Notes under the pieces: generated by a model | Databases searched by the model: none | Told to the model about the DNA's origin: nothing | The model's input: only the letters and a program-made list of their open reading frames with translations | Made by a program: the position numbers and the translations under genes | In this document: positions 8,649 through 17,608 of the stretch, piece by piece | How the letters are laid out: each line of letters starts with the position of its first letter | Numbering within the stretch: position 1 is the first letter of the stretch | Origin: an uncultured bacterium | Lineage (GTDB): Bacteria; Verrucomicrobiota; Lentisphaeria; Victivallales; UBA1829 | Length of the DNA: 64,000 bases | Direction: 5' to 3' | NCBI GenBank assembly: GCA_902802585.1 | Contig: CADCMR010000008.1 | Span: 26,723 to 90,722 of the forward strand

Positions 8649-9194
8649 ATGCGACGCAAAGACCGCGAAATTACGGACATCAACATCATCCGGGACATTC
8701 TCCGTTCCCTGCCTGCCGGGCATCTCGCTATGAACGATGCCGGAAAGCCCTATGGCGTGACCATGAACTATCTTGCCGAACCCGGCCCGGACGGAAGCGC
8801 CGTGCTGTATTTCCACGGAGCGAAAGACGGCAGGAAAGCGGAGATACTGGCGCGCGATCCGCATGTCTATTTCTTCGCCGAGCGCGACGACGGCGCAAAG
8901 GAGATCGTGCGTCCGGGCGGCGTGCGCAGCGTAACAAACCTTTATGTTTCGGTCGCCGGCGAAGGCACGATGGAACAGGTTTGCGAACCGGAGGAAAAAC
9001 GCCGCATCCTGCTCGCGCTGGCGAACAGGTTCGCCGGATCGCCGTTTGACTCCCTCCCGGACGCCGTCGTGGAAATGACCGAGATCTGGAAACTCGTTTT
9101 GAACAATCTGACCGGAAAATCGAATCCTCCTTGCCGGGATGCCAAACAACAAAGCTATAAAACGCAACGTGGAAAAACAAACGCAGGAGATTAA
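8649..9194 (+). CDS. NimA-like pyridoxamine 5'-phosphate oxidase-family flavoprotein
   Basis: 181 residues. The pattern MRRKDREI... LPAGHLAMNDAGKPYGVTMNY, then VLYFHGAKDGRKAEILARDPHVYFF, is typical of the NimA/PNPOx-like split-barrel FMN-binding family. Related proteins reduce nitroimidazoles or bind FMN or haem; cytoplasmic. The last 25 residues are basic and polar. RBS AAGGACC precedes the ATG, and the next gene starts directly after the stop codon, so they are co-translated. Its link with glycan breakdown is not obvious; the neighbourhood may be an operon by convenience. Confidence 0.82.
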   Translation: MRRKDREITDINIIRDILRSLPAGHLAMNDAGKPYGVTMNYLAEPGPDGSAVLYFHGAKDGRKAEILARDPHVYFFAERDDGAKEIVRPGGVRSVTNLYVSVAGEGTMEQVCEPEEKRRILLALANRFAGSPFDSLPDAVVEMTEIWKLVLNNLTGKSNPPCRDAKQQSYKTQRGKTNAGD

Positions 9195-9611
9195 ATGAAC
9201 AGATTGTTTTTTTCATTTCTTTTTGCCGTATGTCTGCTGATCACGGGATGCCTCCATCCCGCGTATGAAGAGTGGCGGGAATACAGGATCTTCTGCGGGA
9301 TGTCCCGAAGCGATGGAATCGTCTCGGAAGCGGAATGGGAACAGTTCTGCGAAGACTACGTAACGGCGGAGTTTCCCGTCGGGTACACGACGTTGAAAGC
9401 GACCGGCTACTGGAAGTCTGACAATTCCGCCGCCACCCTGCGCGAGGATTCCCGCGTCATCGTGATCCTTGCCTCATCGTCCGATGCAAAGGAGAAAGTC
9501 AGGCGGATCGCGAGGCGGTACGGACAGCTTTTCCAGCAGGACGCCGTACTGATCGCGACGTCGCCCGCGGACGTGGAGTTTGTGGATGCGGCTTCCGAGT
9601 TGGAACCGTAG
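9195..9611 (+). CDS. DUF3574 lipoprotein
   Basis: 138 residues. The signal peptide ends in lipobox ITGC (Cys19). The body (FCGMSRSDGIVSEAEWEQFCEDYVTAEFPVGYTTLKATGYW... REDSRVIVI) matches the DUF3574 pattern of G-S-EAEW-F-FP-G-T-G-W. The function of this family is unknown; members are usually small periplasmic lipoproteins. The ATG follows the previous stop without a gap and is preceded by GGAGATTAA. Confidence 0.8.
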   Translation: MNRLFFSFLFAVCLLITGCLHPAYEEWREYRIFCGMSRSDGIVSEAEWEQFCEDYVTAEFPVGYTTLKATGYWKSDNSAATLREDSRVIVILASSSDAKEKVRRIARRYGQLFQQDAVLIATSPADVEFVDAASELEP

Positions 9612-9645
9612 CCGGAGAGTATCCGGGGAACGCAATGGCATAACA

Positions 9646-10323
9646 ATGGAACCAAAACAGACACATCAGGGCGAGAGCCTTCCGGTCGCATGTCTTCTGA
9701 CCTTTGCCGCCGGGCTGCTCGACATCTATTCCTACATGCTCCGGGGGCGCGTCTTCGCCAACGCCATCACGGGGAACATGGTCCTGCTCGGAATGAATCT
9801 CGCAGCCGGACACTGGCTGAACTGCGGCAGATACCTGTCCGCCATTCTCGCATACGGCGCAGGAATCCTGGTCGCAAACATCGTCCACGAGAAACTACGC
9901 CTGCCCTGGAACCTTTCATGGAAACAGTTTGTGCTGTTTCTGGAAATCGTCGTCCTGCTGCCTGTCGCCTTCATTCCTTCGGGGGACTGGAACCTCTTGG
10001 TCAACGGAATGATCTCGTTCATCTGCGCCATGCAGGTCCGGGCATTCCAGCATGTTCATGGACTGCCGTTCGTCTCGACCACGTGCACCGGGAACCTGCG
10101 AAAGGGGACCAATGCACTGTTTTCCGGGCTGTTCCACCACAATCCCGAGGAAATCCACAAGGCAAAGCATTACTACCTCGTGATCCTTTCCTTTGTGTTC
10201 GGAGCTGTCACCGGGGCATTTGTGTTCAGGGACGTTTCGCCGTACGCCGTGTTCGTCATCCCGGCGGTTTTCTGCGTTGTGCTCTGGATCATTTCCGTGG
10301 AAAAGAAGCTCAAAAGGTCATGA
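9646..10323 (+). CDS. DUF1275 (YoaK-type) integral membrane protein
   Basis: 225 residues with about six transmembrane helices. The family signature is clear: AAGLLDIYSYMLRGRVFANAITGNMVLLG near the N-terminus and FVSTTCTGNLRKG in the middle. DUF1275 proteins are predicted transporters of unknown substrate. I chose the ATG at 9646 because upstream in-frame codons overlap the DUF3574 gene. Likely the last gene of the run that begins at 5590. Confidence 0.85.
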   Translation: MEPKQTHQGESLPVACLLTFAAGLLDIYSYMLRGRVFANAITGNMVLLGMNLAAGHWLNCGRYLSAILAYGAGILVANIVHEKLRLPWNLSWKQFVLFLEIVVLLPVAFIPSGDWNLLVNGMISFICAMQVRAFQHVHGLPFVSTTCTGNLRKGTNALFSGLFHHNPEEIHKAKHYYLVILSFVFGAVTGAFVFRDVSPYAVFVIPAVFCVVLWIISVEKKLKRS

Positions 10324-10455
10324 CGCGGCGGAACCGGACGGCGTCCGAGGCGAATCACGCCCGAAGACTGAACCTTCGAGAGCATGTCTGAACGCTGCCG
10401 GATTCTTTTTTTGAACTCAAAAATCATTTTTTTCGAAAAAAGTTTTAAAATCGAT

Positions 10456-10484
10456 TTGACAATGCGAATAGTTCGGAGTATAGT
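10456..10484 (+). promoter_or_regulatory. Strong promoter upstream of the Pro/His-rich exported protein
   Basis: TTGACA (10456-10461), 17-bp spacer, TATAGT (10479-10484). Transcription would start near 10491, downstream of the only in-frame ATG codons (10384 and 10462), which makes those ATGs unlikely starts. Confidence 0.75.
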
Positions 10485-10548
10485 ATTATCAGGAAATCAA
10501 GATCAGTTTCTCTCTCGAACTCAAAACAAACTCTCAACAACAGGAAAC

Positions 10549-11268
10549 ACGACCAAGAAGACCATCAACAAGACCATCGTTATCGGCGTTGCACTCACCG
10601 CAACGGTAATCCTCGCTCCGGCAACCTTCGCCCGTGACCACCATGAACCTCCGCGGCCGAGCAACGGCATCCAGCTTGCCGCGGACATCGTGAACCTGGT
10701 ACGCGCGGTCATCGAACCGCGTCCTGCTCCGGTCATCGTGGAAGCGCCCCCGAAGGTCGTTGAAAAGACGGTCGTCGTGACGACACCCGGAGCGGTGGCG
10801 ATCCCGGAATACGACTACGTCCTTTACGAGGATGAATACATCCCGTATTATGAGGGCTGGCTCTACATCGGGCACGACTGGCACTGGGCAGGCGCAGACC
10901 ATCCTCCGGCACACCGGCCGAAATGGACTCCCCCGCCGCGGCCGCGCCACATTGCTCCGCCTCGCCACAAAATCATTGCCCGCCTGGAACATCGCCCGGG
11001 GCATGGTCCCGGCCACGGTCCCAAGTGGGTCGTCCATCGCGGGGAACGTCATCCCGAGCCGCCGCGCACGGTCACGGTCCGCCCGGAACGGAAAGAAGTG
11101 GTCATCCGTACGGAACATAATGCCGCAGAGGTCCGCCCGGAACGGAAAGAAGTGGTCGTCCGCCCGGAACGCAATGCCGCGGAGGTCCGCCCGGAACGCA
11201 AGGAAAAAGAAAAGGTCACGGTCAAACCTGATCGGAAGCGCGAAGCTCCGCCTAAGAAAGACCGTTAA
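10549..11268 (+). CDS. Exported Pro/His/Arg-rich protein with no canonical start codon
   Basis: About 239 residues from the proposed start. The N-terminus TKKTINKTIVIGVALTATVILAPATFA is a textbook signal peptide, but the codon where Met is expected is ACG (10549-10551), just after AGGAAAC. Automated callers would extend to ATG 10462 or 10384, both at or above the promoter. The mature protein has an acidic-aromatic patch (DYVLYEDEYIPYYEGWLYIG near 85-105), then a Pro/His-rich region and a tail repeating VRPERKEVV and NAAEVRPERK, strongly basic. I do not recognise the family; it may bind cell envelope polymers. A strong terminator follows at 11298. Confidence 0.6.
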   Translation, partial: TTKKTINKTIVIGVALTATVILAPATFARDHHEPPRPSNGIQLAADIVNLVRAVIEPRPAPVIVEAPPKVVEKTVVVTTPGAVAIPEYDYVLYEDEYIPYYEGWLYIGHDWHWAGADHPPAHRPKWTPPPRPRHIAPPRHKIIARLEHRPGHGPGHGPKWVVHRGERHPEPPRTVTVRPERKEVVIRTEHNAAEVRPERKEVVVRPERNAAEVRPERKEKEKVTVKPDRKREAPPKKDR

Positions 11269-11297
11269 CATAGTCCTCCCTGGTTAAGGGTTTTTGA

Positions 11298-11336
11298 TTC
11301 GCCCGGCTCCCCCGTGGAGCCGGGCGAACTCATTTT
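11298..11336 (+). terminator. Terminator after the Pro/His-rich protein gene
   Basis: 13-bp perfect stem 11298-11310 / 11316-11328 around a 5-nt loop, then a weak T-rich stretch (CTCATTTT). Confidence 0.7.
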
Positions 11337-11370
11337 CAGACTTCTTTTCAAAACCTTTTCATGACTCGAC

Positions 11371-11398
11371 TTGATTTTCAGCGGGGAGCATATATATT
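11371..11398 (+). promoter_or_regulatory. Promoter of rmlC-rmlD
   Basis: TTGATT (11371-11376), 16-bp spacer, TATATT (11393-11398). The leader to the ATG at 11570 is about 165 nt and contains GGCACGG (about 11416) with a distant CCGTGCC partner, so it could fold. Confidence 0.65.
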
Positions 11399-11569
11399 AC
11401 CATAATCTGTTTTTGGGCACGGGCAAGAGCATACCGCCGGAAGATGGATGAACAATGTTTTCCGTGCCGGAACCGACGCGCGTCCAATGACGGCGGATGA
11501 GCCCGACGGCGCGCCGGAAACCGTGCTTGAAACCAGGTAAGAACAAACATCACAGAGGTCGACTGAAAC

Positions 11570-12127
11570 ATGAACATCATCAAAACCGCGCTTCCCGGCG
11601 TGCTGATTATCGAGTCGAAGGTCTTCGGCGACGCCCGCGGGTATTTTTTTGAATCATGGAACCAGGCGGTGTTCGAGGCCGCCGGAATCACGAACAAATG
11701 GGTGCAGGACAACGAATCAAAATCGTGCTTCGGCGTGCTCCGCGGACTGCATTATCAGGCGGCGCCGTACACGCAGGCGAAAATCGTCCGAGTATTCTCC
11801 GGCGCTGTGCTGGACGTGGCGGTCGACATCCGCAAAGGATCGCCCACATTCGGCAAACATATCGAGGTGGAGCTTTCCGGCGAAAACAAACGCCAGCTGT
11901 ATATCCCGCGCGGATTCGCGCACGGGTTCGCAGTGCTCAGCGACGAGGCCGTCTTCGCATACAAATGCGACAACATCTACATGCCAAGTTCAGAACGGGG
12001 CATCATGTTCAACGACCCCGACCTCGCCATCGACTGGCGCATCGCGCCGGAAAACCTGCTTCTCTCGGAGAAAGACAAAAAGCATCCCGCATTCGCCGAC
12101 ATCGCCCCGTGGGAGGAAGCGCAATGA
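11570..12127 (+). CDS. rmlC: dTDP-4-dehydrorhamnose 3,5-epimerase
   Basis: 185 residues, the usual RmlC length. It epimerises dTDP-4-keto-6-deoxyglucose at C3 and C5 in dTDP-L-rhamnose synthesis, in the cytoplasm. The cupin motifs are present: GDARGYFFESW (20-30), VLRGLHYQ with the catalytic-base His61, VDIRKGSPTFGKH (85-97) and IPRGFAHGF (112-120). The stop overlaps the rmlD start (ATGA), so the two are translationally coupled. rmlA and rmlB are not in this window and must lie elsewhere if the pathway is complete. Confidence 0.95.
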   Translation: MNIIKTALPGVLIIESKVFGDARGYFFESWNQAVFEAAGITNKWVQDNESKSCFGVLRGLHYQAAPYTQAKIVRVFSGAVLDVAVDIRKGSPTFGKHIEVELSGENKRQLYIPRGFAHGFAVLSDEAVFAYKCDNIYMPSSERGIMFNDPDLAIDWRIAPENLLLSEKDKKHPAFADIAPWEEAQ

Positions 12128-12972
12128 AGCTCCTCATCACCGGCGGCAAAGGCATGCTCGGGCGGACGCTCCAGAACGAGTTCAAGGACTGTGAACTCGT
12201 GATCGCCGACCTGCCGGAAGCGGACATCACGGACACCGCCGGATTCGACCGTTTCCTGGCGGCAAACAAGCCTGACGCGGTGATCCACTGCGCCGCCATG
12301 ACGGCAGTCGACAAATGCGAAAGCGAAATCGAGCTCGCGTACAGGCTGAATGCGTTCGGTACGGCGAACGTCGCCGCCGCCTGCAACCGTCACTGCGTGC
12401 GCCTCATCGCCATCTCCACGGACTACGTCTTCGACGGCGATTCCGACCGCCCGTACAACGAATTCGACCCGGCGACCGGCGGCAATACGGTCTACGGCAA
12501 AAGCAAGTTCGCCGGCGAGGAGGCTGTACGGAGGCACTGCCCGAACCACGTGATCTGCCGGATTTCGTGGCTGTACGGGCACGGCGGACCGAGCTTCGTC
12601 CACGCGATGATGTCGCTCGCAGACGGCACGCGCCCGATGTTGAAAGTGGTAGCCGACCAGCACGGCAATCCGACCTCGACGACCGCCGTGGCGCGCCAGC
12701 TTCGCAACATTCTCGCGAAGCCCGAACTCGCCGGCACACTCCACCTCACCTGCGAAGGCGAAGCCACATGGTTCGAGTTCGCGCAGGAGATATTCCGTCT
12801 CGCCGGGAAAGCACAGGCGGTCTCGCCCTGCACGACCGACGAATTCCCGCGCCCTGCCCCGCGTCCGAAGAACTCCCGCCTCGACAAGATGATGCTCCGC
12901 CTCGCCGGGCTTCCCCCGATGCCCGACTGGCACGACGCCCTCACCGAATTCATGGCAAGCGAATTCCGGTGA
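12124..12972 (+). CDS. rmlD: dTDP-4-dehydrorhamnose reductase
   Basis: 282 residues. It reduces dTDP-4-keto-L-rhamnose to dTDP-L-rhamnose with NAD(P)H, the last step before rhamnosyl transfer to surface glycans. The SDR-type Rossmann motif GGKGMLG lies at 7-13, the STDYVFDG segment at 98-105, and the catalytic YxxxK at Tyr124/Lys128 (YGKSK). The start ATG at 12124 overlaps the rmlC stop by 4 bp. Confidence 0.95.
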   Translation: MKLLITGGKGMLGRTLQNEFKDCELVIADLPEADITDTAGFDRFLAANKPDAVIHCAAMTAVDKCESEIELAYRLNAFGTANVAAACNRHCVRLIAISTDYVFDGDSDRPYNEFDPATGGNTVYGKSKFAGEEAVRRHCPNHVICRISWLYGHGGPSFVHAMMSLADGTRPMLKVVADQHGNPTSTTAVARQLRNILAKPELAGTLHLTCEGEATWFEFAQEIFRLAGKAQAVSPCTTDEFPRPAPRPKNSRLDKMMLRLAGLPPMPDWHDALTEFMASEFR

Positions 12973-13269
12973 CCGGAATCCATCCGGCATCTCCAATTCG
13001 GAAAACGGCGGATCGTCCAAAAAATCATAACGGCCGGCGGCATTGCATACCATACGATGCCCATTGCAGCGCAATGCGGTTCCCGGCGGCTGGATTCCAT
13101 TCCGCCCGGCAGCCGGACGCGTGTGCAAAAAGTCTATGCTTTTGAGCAAATAAGCGATAGTTTTTTTGTTGTTCCGGAGTATTTTATACATTAGAAACGA
13201 TGCGCGGGGGCAATCGTCCCCGTGCGGAACAACCCCCGTTCACACCTCAAGCACCATGGAGGCCGCAGC

Positions 13270-16200
13270 ATGAATTTCACCTCAACCGCCGTTTGTCCCG
13301 TCTACACGAAATCCGCCACCCGCGACCGCATCGACCTGTGCGGCATCTGGAAGCATCAGATCAACACCTCCGCCGAGCGCCCCGACGAATCCGGCGCATG
13401 GGAGGACTACGAGGTGCCGGGCTGGCGGAGCGCCGTCCGCAAGGACGTGCCGTATTTCCTGTGGTTCCGGCGCGAGATCGAAATCCCGGCGGACTGGCAG
13501 GGCAAACGCGTCGTGCTGAACCTGCGCGGCGCACGGAACACCCCGAAAGTCTACCTCGACGGCAAGCTCGCCGGAAGCAAGTTCGACGGCTGGACGCCGT
13601 TCGGGCTCGACATCACGGAATTCGTACGGCCGGGCTGCCGCCACATGCTCGAGCTGTGCTGCGGCGACCGGAGCGCGGTCGAGGACCTCACGAAGGGCAC
13701 GGACGAGATCGCGCACACGATTGCCCCGGTCGGCGGATTCCACGACAACTGCGGACCGTTCCTGCCGGTCTACCTCGACGCGTACGAGCCTCTGCACATT
13801 GAGGATTCCCGCCTCGCGATCGTGACTTCGACAAGAAAAATGACCATAACCGTGACCGGCGCGGCCGTGCAGTCCGAGAGCGAACTGCCGGGCGCCTCCA
13901 CGCTCAAAATCGAATGCGCCGTGCTGGACGGGGAAACGCCCGTACTTGAATTCGGCGGCGTCCCTCAATTCGGCGAGGTCAAACTCTCAGACGAGGCGGA
14001 CGACGCGCCGTTCAATCCCGGCGCATGGCGCTTCGAGGCGGCGTTCCCGGACGCGAAACTCTGGACGCCCGAGACACCGAACCTGTACCGCCTCCGGATC
14101 CGCCTGTACTCGGCCGGCGTGCTCCGCGACGAATCCTTCACCCGCTTCGGATTCCGCGAGGTGTGGTGCGACGGCCCGGATTTCTTCCTGAACGGCGTGA
14201 AGCGCCGCCTGCTGGCGTCGAGCACTTGGCCCGCCTACGGCTACATCCCGCGCGACGAGGTCTTCCGCCGCGTCCGACAGTGGAAGGAAGACGGCATCCT
14301 CGCGTTCCGGTTTCACAACCAGCCGTGGCAGGAGGATTACCTGGATGCATGCGACGAGATCGGCATCATGACCGTCGACGAGTCACCCGTGTACACCGAC
14401 GGCAGCGCCATGTACGCGTACAACGAGGACATTTTCTGGAACAACTTCGCCGACGTGCTGCGCGGGATGATCCGGCGCGACCGCAACCACGCCTCGCTCG
14501 TGATGTGGAGCGTCGGCAACGAAATCCTTTTCATGGGCTCGGTCAAGTTCTGTCCCGACCTCAACCACCGCCTCGGCGAGATGGGCACGCTCACGAAACG
14601 CTTCGACCCGACCCGCGCCACGATGTTCGAGGCGGACCGCGACCCGGACGGCAAGTACGACATGATCGGGCTGCACTATCCGCATGAAATGCCCGCGCTG
14701 TACGCGTACCCCGACGCCGCGGAATGGCTCGGCCGCCGCATCGAGGCGGAAGCCGCGGGCGGGATGCTCGGCAAACAGTCCGGCACGTTCTTCTGGGACC
14801 GCAAAAAGCCGCTGTACATCGGCGAATACCTGTGGTGCCCGCAGACCGACTACTCCGTCGGATCCATCTGGTTCGGCGAGGAAGTCTACCTCAGCCGCCA
14901 GAAATGCAACCATGAGGCAAAGTTCCTCGGCTGGATCGACCAGACCGAGGCATTCCGCATGGCAAACGTCACCGGCATGTGTCCCTGGACCGCCTACGGA
15001 TTCGGCGGCACGTCCGTCCCCGGCGCCGCCGAGGCGGAAAAGATCTTCTTCCGCAGGGTCGCGTGTTTCCGGCGCGACCGCTCTTCGCGCGTGTTCACCG
15101 GAACAAGGAAAAACGTCGCGTTCGACGTGCTCAACGATTCGCCGGAGACACAGGCGCTTGAGCTGACGATCGCCGTCGACGGCATTGATGCGGATTCCGC
15201 CTCGTTCACGCTGGAACCGGGTGGCGCGCGCACGGTCTCGCTCGCGTTCACAGCAAAGGATGTGCCGGGGAAAGCTCTGCCCGAATACGAGACCTGCACG
15301 CTCGAATTCCGCCTGGCCGCCAACGGCAGCGAGGTCCAACACGAGAGTTTCCAATATAAGATTTATCCCGCTCCCGGCGCCGAAGACGTTGAAAACGTTC
15401 ACGTCTACCGCGCGCCGGGTGACATCGCATTCGCCTCACTGGACCCGGCGGCGGACATCGTGGTCATCGATGAAAACGTGCTCGGCACGCCGGAAAGCCC
15501 GGCCCAATTCGATACGGACGGGTTCCGGCGTTTCCTCACGGACGGCGGACGCGCGCTCGTGCTGGCGCAGGACACGCTCGATCCGCTCGGACTCGGCGTG
15601 AACCTCACCGACCACGCGTCGACCATGGCGTTCCCGCTCGCGCCGAACCATCCGCTGCTCGGCGGACTCGAACCCGCCGACTTCAAGTGGTGGGCGGACG
15701 GGCACTACATTTCCCGCCGCGAGGTCATCCGCGAGGGTCGCAACGGCCTGGAGGTGCACCTCGTGACCGGCGGATTCAGCGCCCTCGCGCAGGGACCGTT
15801 CGCCGACCTGCCGTTCGGGGACGGGCACGCCGTGCTGATGCAGCTTCTCGCCGGGAGCAAGCGCGCCGCCGAGCCCGCCGCGGATATCCTGTACCGCAAC
15901 GCCGTTTCCTACCTGAAAAAACTCCCGCGCAAGCCCGCCCTCCCGGTCAAAGTGCTCGCATCCGATCCCGACGTCCTCCGCGTGCTGCGGACCATCGGGG
16001 TAAACGATTCCGGCACGGACGCCGCGAAGTTCATCGCCGCCGACGGCGCCTGCTCCGGGATGGACATGACGCCGGACCAGCTCGCCGCATGGATCCGCAA
16101 CGGCGGCGTCTTCTGCTGGCACATGCCCGATTTGAAGACGTTCAGCCGCCTGAAACATGCCATCGGCGCGGACGGGATCGCCTGCGTGAAGGGCGACTGC

Positions 16201-17331
16201 TCCGGCTTTATTTCCGACCGCGAATCGCCGATCCTCTTCGGCGTCTCCCACGAGGACCTCACGCACTGCCGCATCTACGACTGGGACAGCAAGCTCGACA
16301 TCCAGCCCGACGCCGTTTCCATGCGGTTCGTGCCGGAAGCGTTCGCGCAACCCGCCCCGGTCTCCGGCGCGGTCAGGCTTAACGGCGGTCCCGTCCCGAT
16401 GAAAGCGCCGCCCGTCGGAATGCCCGGATTCGTGGACCCCGCGCCGCATTCGGTCTTCACCGTCGTCCGCGAGAAGGCGGGGCTCGTCTGCCTCACGCTC
16501 CGCATCGGCGCCCCCGAGCCGCTGCCGGACATCGTCGACATGGGCGTGAACGGCGGGCATTACGTGTTCAAGTTCGCGGAAAAGCCGCTCTGCCGCATCG
16601 CGGTCGGCGACACGGAGCAGGTCTGGTTTGTCCCGGACAGCCCCGGCGAATACCGCACGGTCATCCATCTTCCCTCCGGGACTTCGCAGATCGACGTCCG
16701 CGGCGCGGGCCGTGCCGGCGTCGGCGCGGGCGTGTTCGCCGAGGCGTACCTCTCCGAGGCAAACTACCCTGCCGGGACAGAAGTCCCCGCCGTGCCGGGT
16801 TCGCTCGTGAGCTGGAAGCTGGGCGAAGGGCGCGTAGTGCTGGACGGCGCGAACTGGACGTGCGTGCGCGACGGGAACGGGGTGCGCGGCGAGCGCTATC
16901 TGAGCGGACTCCTGCGCAATCTGGGCGCTGGATTCCACGCGGAACGCCAGGACGCGGGCGAAGCCGACGACCCGGACAACCTGATCTCGCAGACACGCAT
17001 CGCGGGCAAACTCGTCCAGGTGCTCTCCAACAACACGCTCGTCGAGCTGGAAACAGACTTCGAGACGCCGCAATCCGGAACGCATGTCGTACACATCGAC
17101 GCCGTCTGCTACCCCTACCAGCGCATCTATTCCCAGGTCACAGTCGAAATCGACGGCAAACCCGCCGCAGAACGCGAGGTCCCATCCGACGTCACCGCCG
17201 GGTACGACCTCGCCGAAGTCACGCTCGACGCCGGGACACATCATGTCCGCATGACCTACGGCAACGACGGATTCGGCGACGGAGGCGACCGCGCGCTCTT
17301 CATCCGCAAGCTGAAGGTCCTGCCGAAATGA
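13270..17331 (+). CDS. Large GH2-family glycoside hydrolase with C-terminal accessory domains
   Basis: 1353 residues from the ATG preceded by GGAGG with a 7-nt gap. Domains in order: sugar-binding jelly roll (about 15-175), immunoglobulin-like domain (about 180-290) and a GH2 TIM barrel (about 290-590), with acid/base Glu418 in WSVGNE and the probable nucleophile Glu519 in YIGEY. Roughly 700 further residues include a glutamine-amidotransferase-like flavodoxin-fold region (residues about 700-1000), and the end resembles a beta-sandwich carbohydrate-binding domain (THVVHIDAVCYPY... HVRMTYGNDGFGDGGDRALFI). No signal peptide is visible, so it may act inside the cell on imported oligosaccharides. 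Beta-galactosidase, beta-glucuronidase or related; specificity unresolved. Confidence 0.85.
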   Translation: MNFTSTAVCPVYTKSATRDRIDLCGIWKHQINTSAERPDESGAWEDYEVPGWRSAVRKDVPYFLWFRREIEIPADWQGKRVVLNLRGARNTPKVYLDGKLAGSKFDGWTPFGLDITEFVRPGCRHMLELCCGDRSAVEDLTKGTDEIAHTIAPVGGFHDNCGPFLPVYLDAYEPLHIEDSRLAIVTSTRKMTITVTGAAVQSESELPGASTLKIECAVLDGETPVLEFGGVPQFGEVKLSDEADDAPFNPGAWRFEAAFPDAKLWTPETPNLYRLRIRLYSAGVLRDESFTRFGFREVWCDGPDFFLNGVKRRLLASSTWPAYGYIPRDEVFRRVRQWKEDGILAFRFHNQPWQEDYLDACDEIGIMTVDESPVYTDGSAMYAYNEDIFWNNFADVLRGMIRRDRNHASLVMWSVGNEILFMGSVKFCPDLNHRLGEMGTLTKRFDPTRATMFEADRDPDGKYDMIGLHYPHEMPALYAYPDAAEWLGRRIEAEAAGGMLGKQSGTFFWDRKKPLYIGEYLWCPQTDYSVGSIWFGEEVYLSRQKCNHEAKFLGWIDQTEAFRMANVTGMCPWTAYGFGGTSVPGAAEAEKIFFRRVACFRRDRSSRVFTGTRKNVAFDVLNDSPETQALELTIAVDGIDADSASFTLEPGGARTVSLAFTAKDVPGKALPEYETCTLEFRLAANGSEVQHESFQYKIYPAPGAEDVENVHVYRAPGDIAFASLDPAADIVVIDENVLGTPESPAQFDTDGFRRFLTDGGRALVLAQDTLDPLGLGVNLTDHASTMAFPLAPNHPLLGGLEPADFKWWADGHYISRREVIREGRNGLEVHLVTGGFSALAQGPFADLPFGDGHAVLMQLLAGSKRAAEPAADILYRNAVSYLKKLPRKPALPVKVLASDPDVLRVLRTIGVNDSGTDAAKFIAADGACSGMDMTPDQLAAWIRNGGVFCWHMPDLKTFSRLKHAIGADGIACVKGDCSGFISDRESPILFGVSHEDLTHCRIYDWDSKLDIQPDAVSMRFVPEAFAQPAPVSGAVRLNGGPVPMKAPPVGMPGFVDPAPHSVFTVVREKAGLVCLTLRIGAPEPLPDIVDMGVNGGHYVFKFAEKPLCRIAVGDTEQVWFVPDSPGEYRTVIHLPSGTSQIDVRGAGRAGVGAGVFAEAYLSEANYPAGTEVPAVPGSLVSWKLGEGRVVLDGANWTCVRDGNGVRGERYLSGLLRNLGAGFHAERQDAGEADDPDNLISQTRIAGKLVQVLSNNTLVELETDFETPQSGTHVVHIDAVCYPYQRIYSQVTVEIDGKPAAEREVPSDVTAGYDLAEVTLDAGTHHVRMTYGNDGFGDGGDRALFIRKLKVLPK

Positions 17332-17369
17332 CCCGCGCCTGAACCTGCCTCACAACCGCATTTCATCCT

Positions 17370-17407
17370 GCCGCCGCTTCCGTTCCCGCAACGGACGGCG
17401 GCGTTTT
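17370..17407 (+). terminator. Terminator after the GH2 gene
   Basis: GC-rich stem 17370-17385 / 17390-17403 (GCCGCCG... TCCGT with ACGGA... CGGCGGC, 2-nt bulge), then GTTTT. Confidence 0.6.
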
Positions 17408-17472
17408 CCATTCTTTTCCGCCCTTTTTTTTAAAATAAGTCATTTAATCTATGAAAAAAATCAAATAGTGCA

Positions 17473-17501
17473 TTGATTTTCCCGCGTGTGAACTGTATAG
17501 T
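17473..17501 (+). promoter_or_regulatory. Promoter of the GH39-like gene
   Basis: TTGATT (17473-17478), 17-bp spacer, TATAGT (17496-17501); leader of about 100 nt. Confidence 0.75.
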
Positions 17502-17608
17502 TTAAATGAATGGTTGTAGTTTCCCGTCCGCCTTCCGGTTCCCGCAAGCTCAAGACGGACGGTCTGAACCGCACGTGATTCCGAACCCACAGCTCAAGGA
17601 GCAAGTTC

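Noticed and set aside
9580..9645. Upstream extension of the DUF1275 gene
   Set aside because: It overlaps the end of the DUF3574 gene, adds no transmembrane segment, and the later ATG fits the family N-terminus.
13062..13076. Palindrome CATTGC-AGC-GCAATG upstream of the GH2 gene
   Set aside because: The stem is only six pairs, it has no T-run and no second copy, and its position between rmlD and the GH2 promoter region is not informative.
12973..13269. A clear promoter for the GH2 gene
   Set aside because: Several weak TTG and TATA-like elements are present, but none has both correct hexamers and 16-18 bp spacing.
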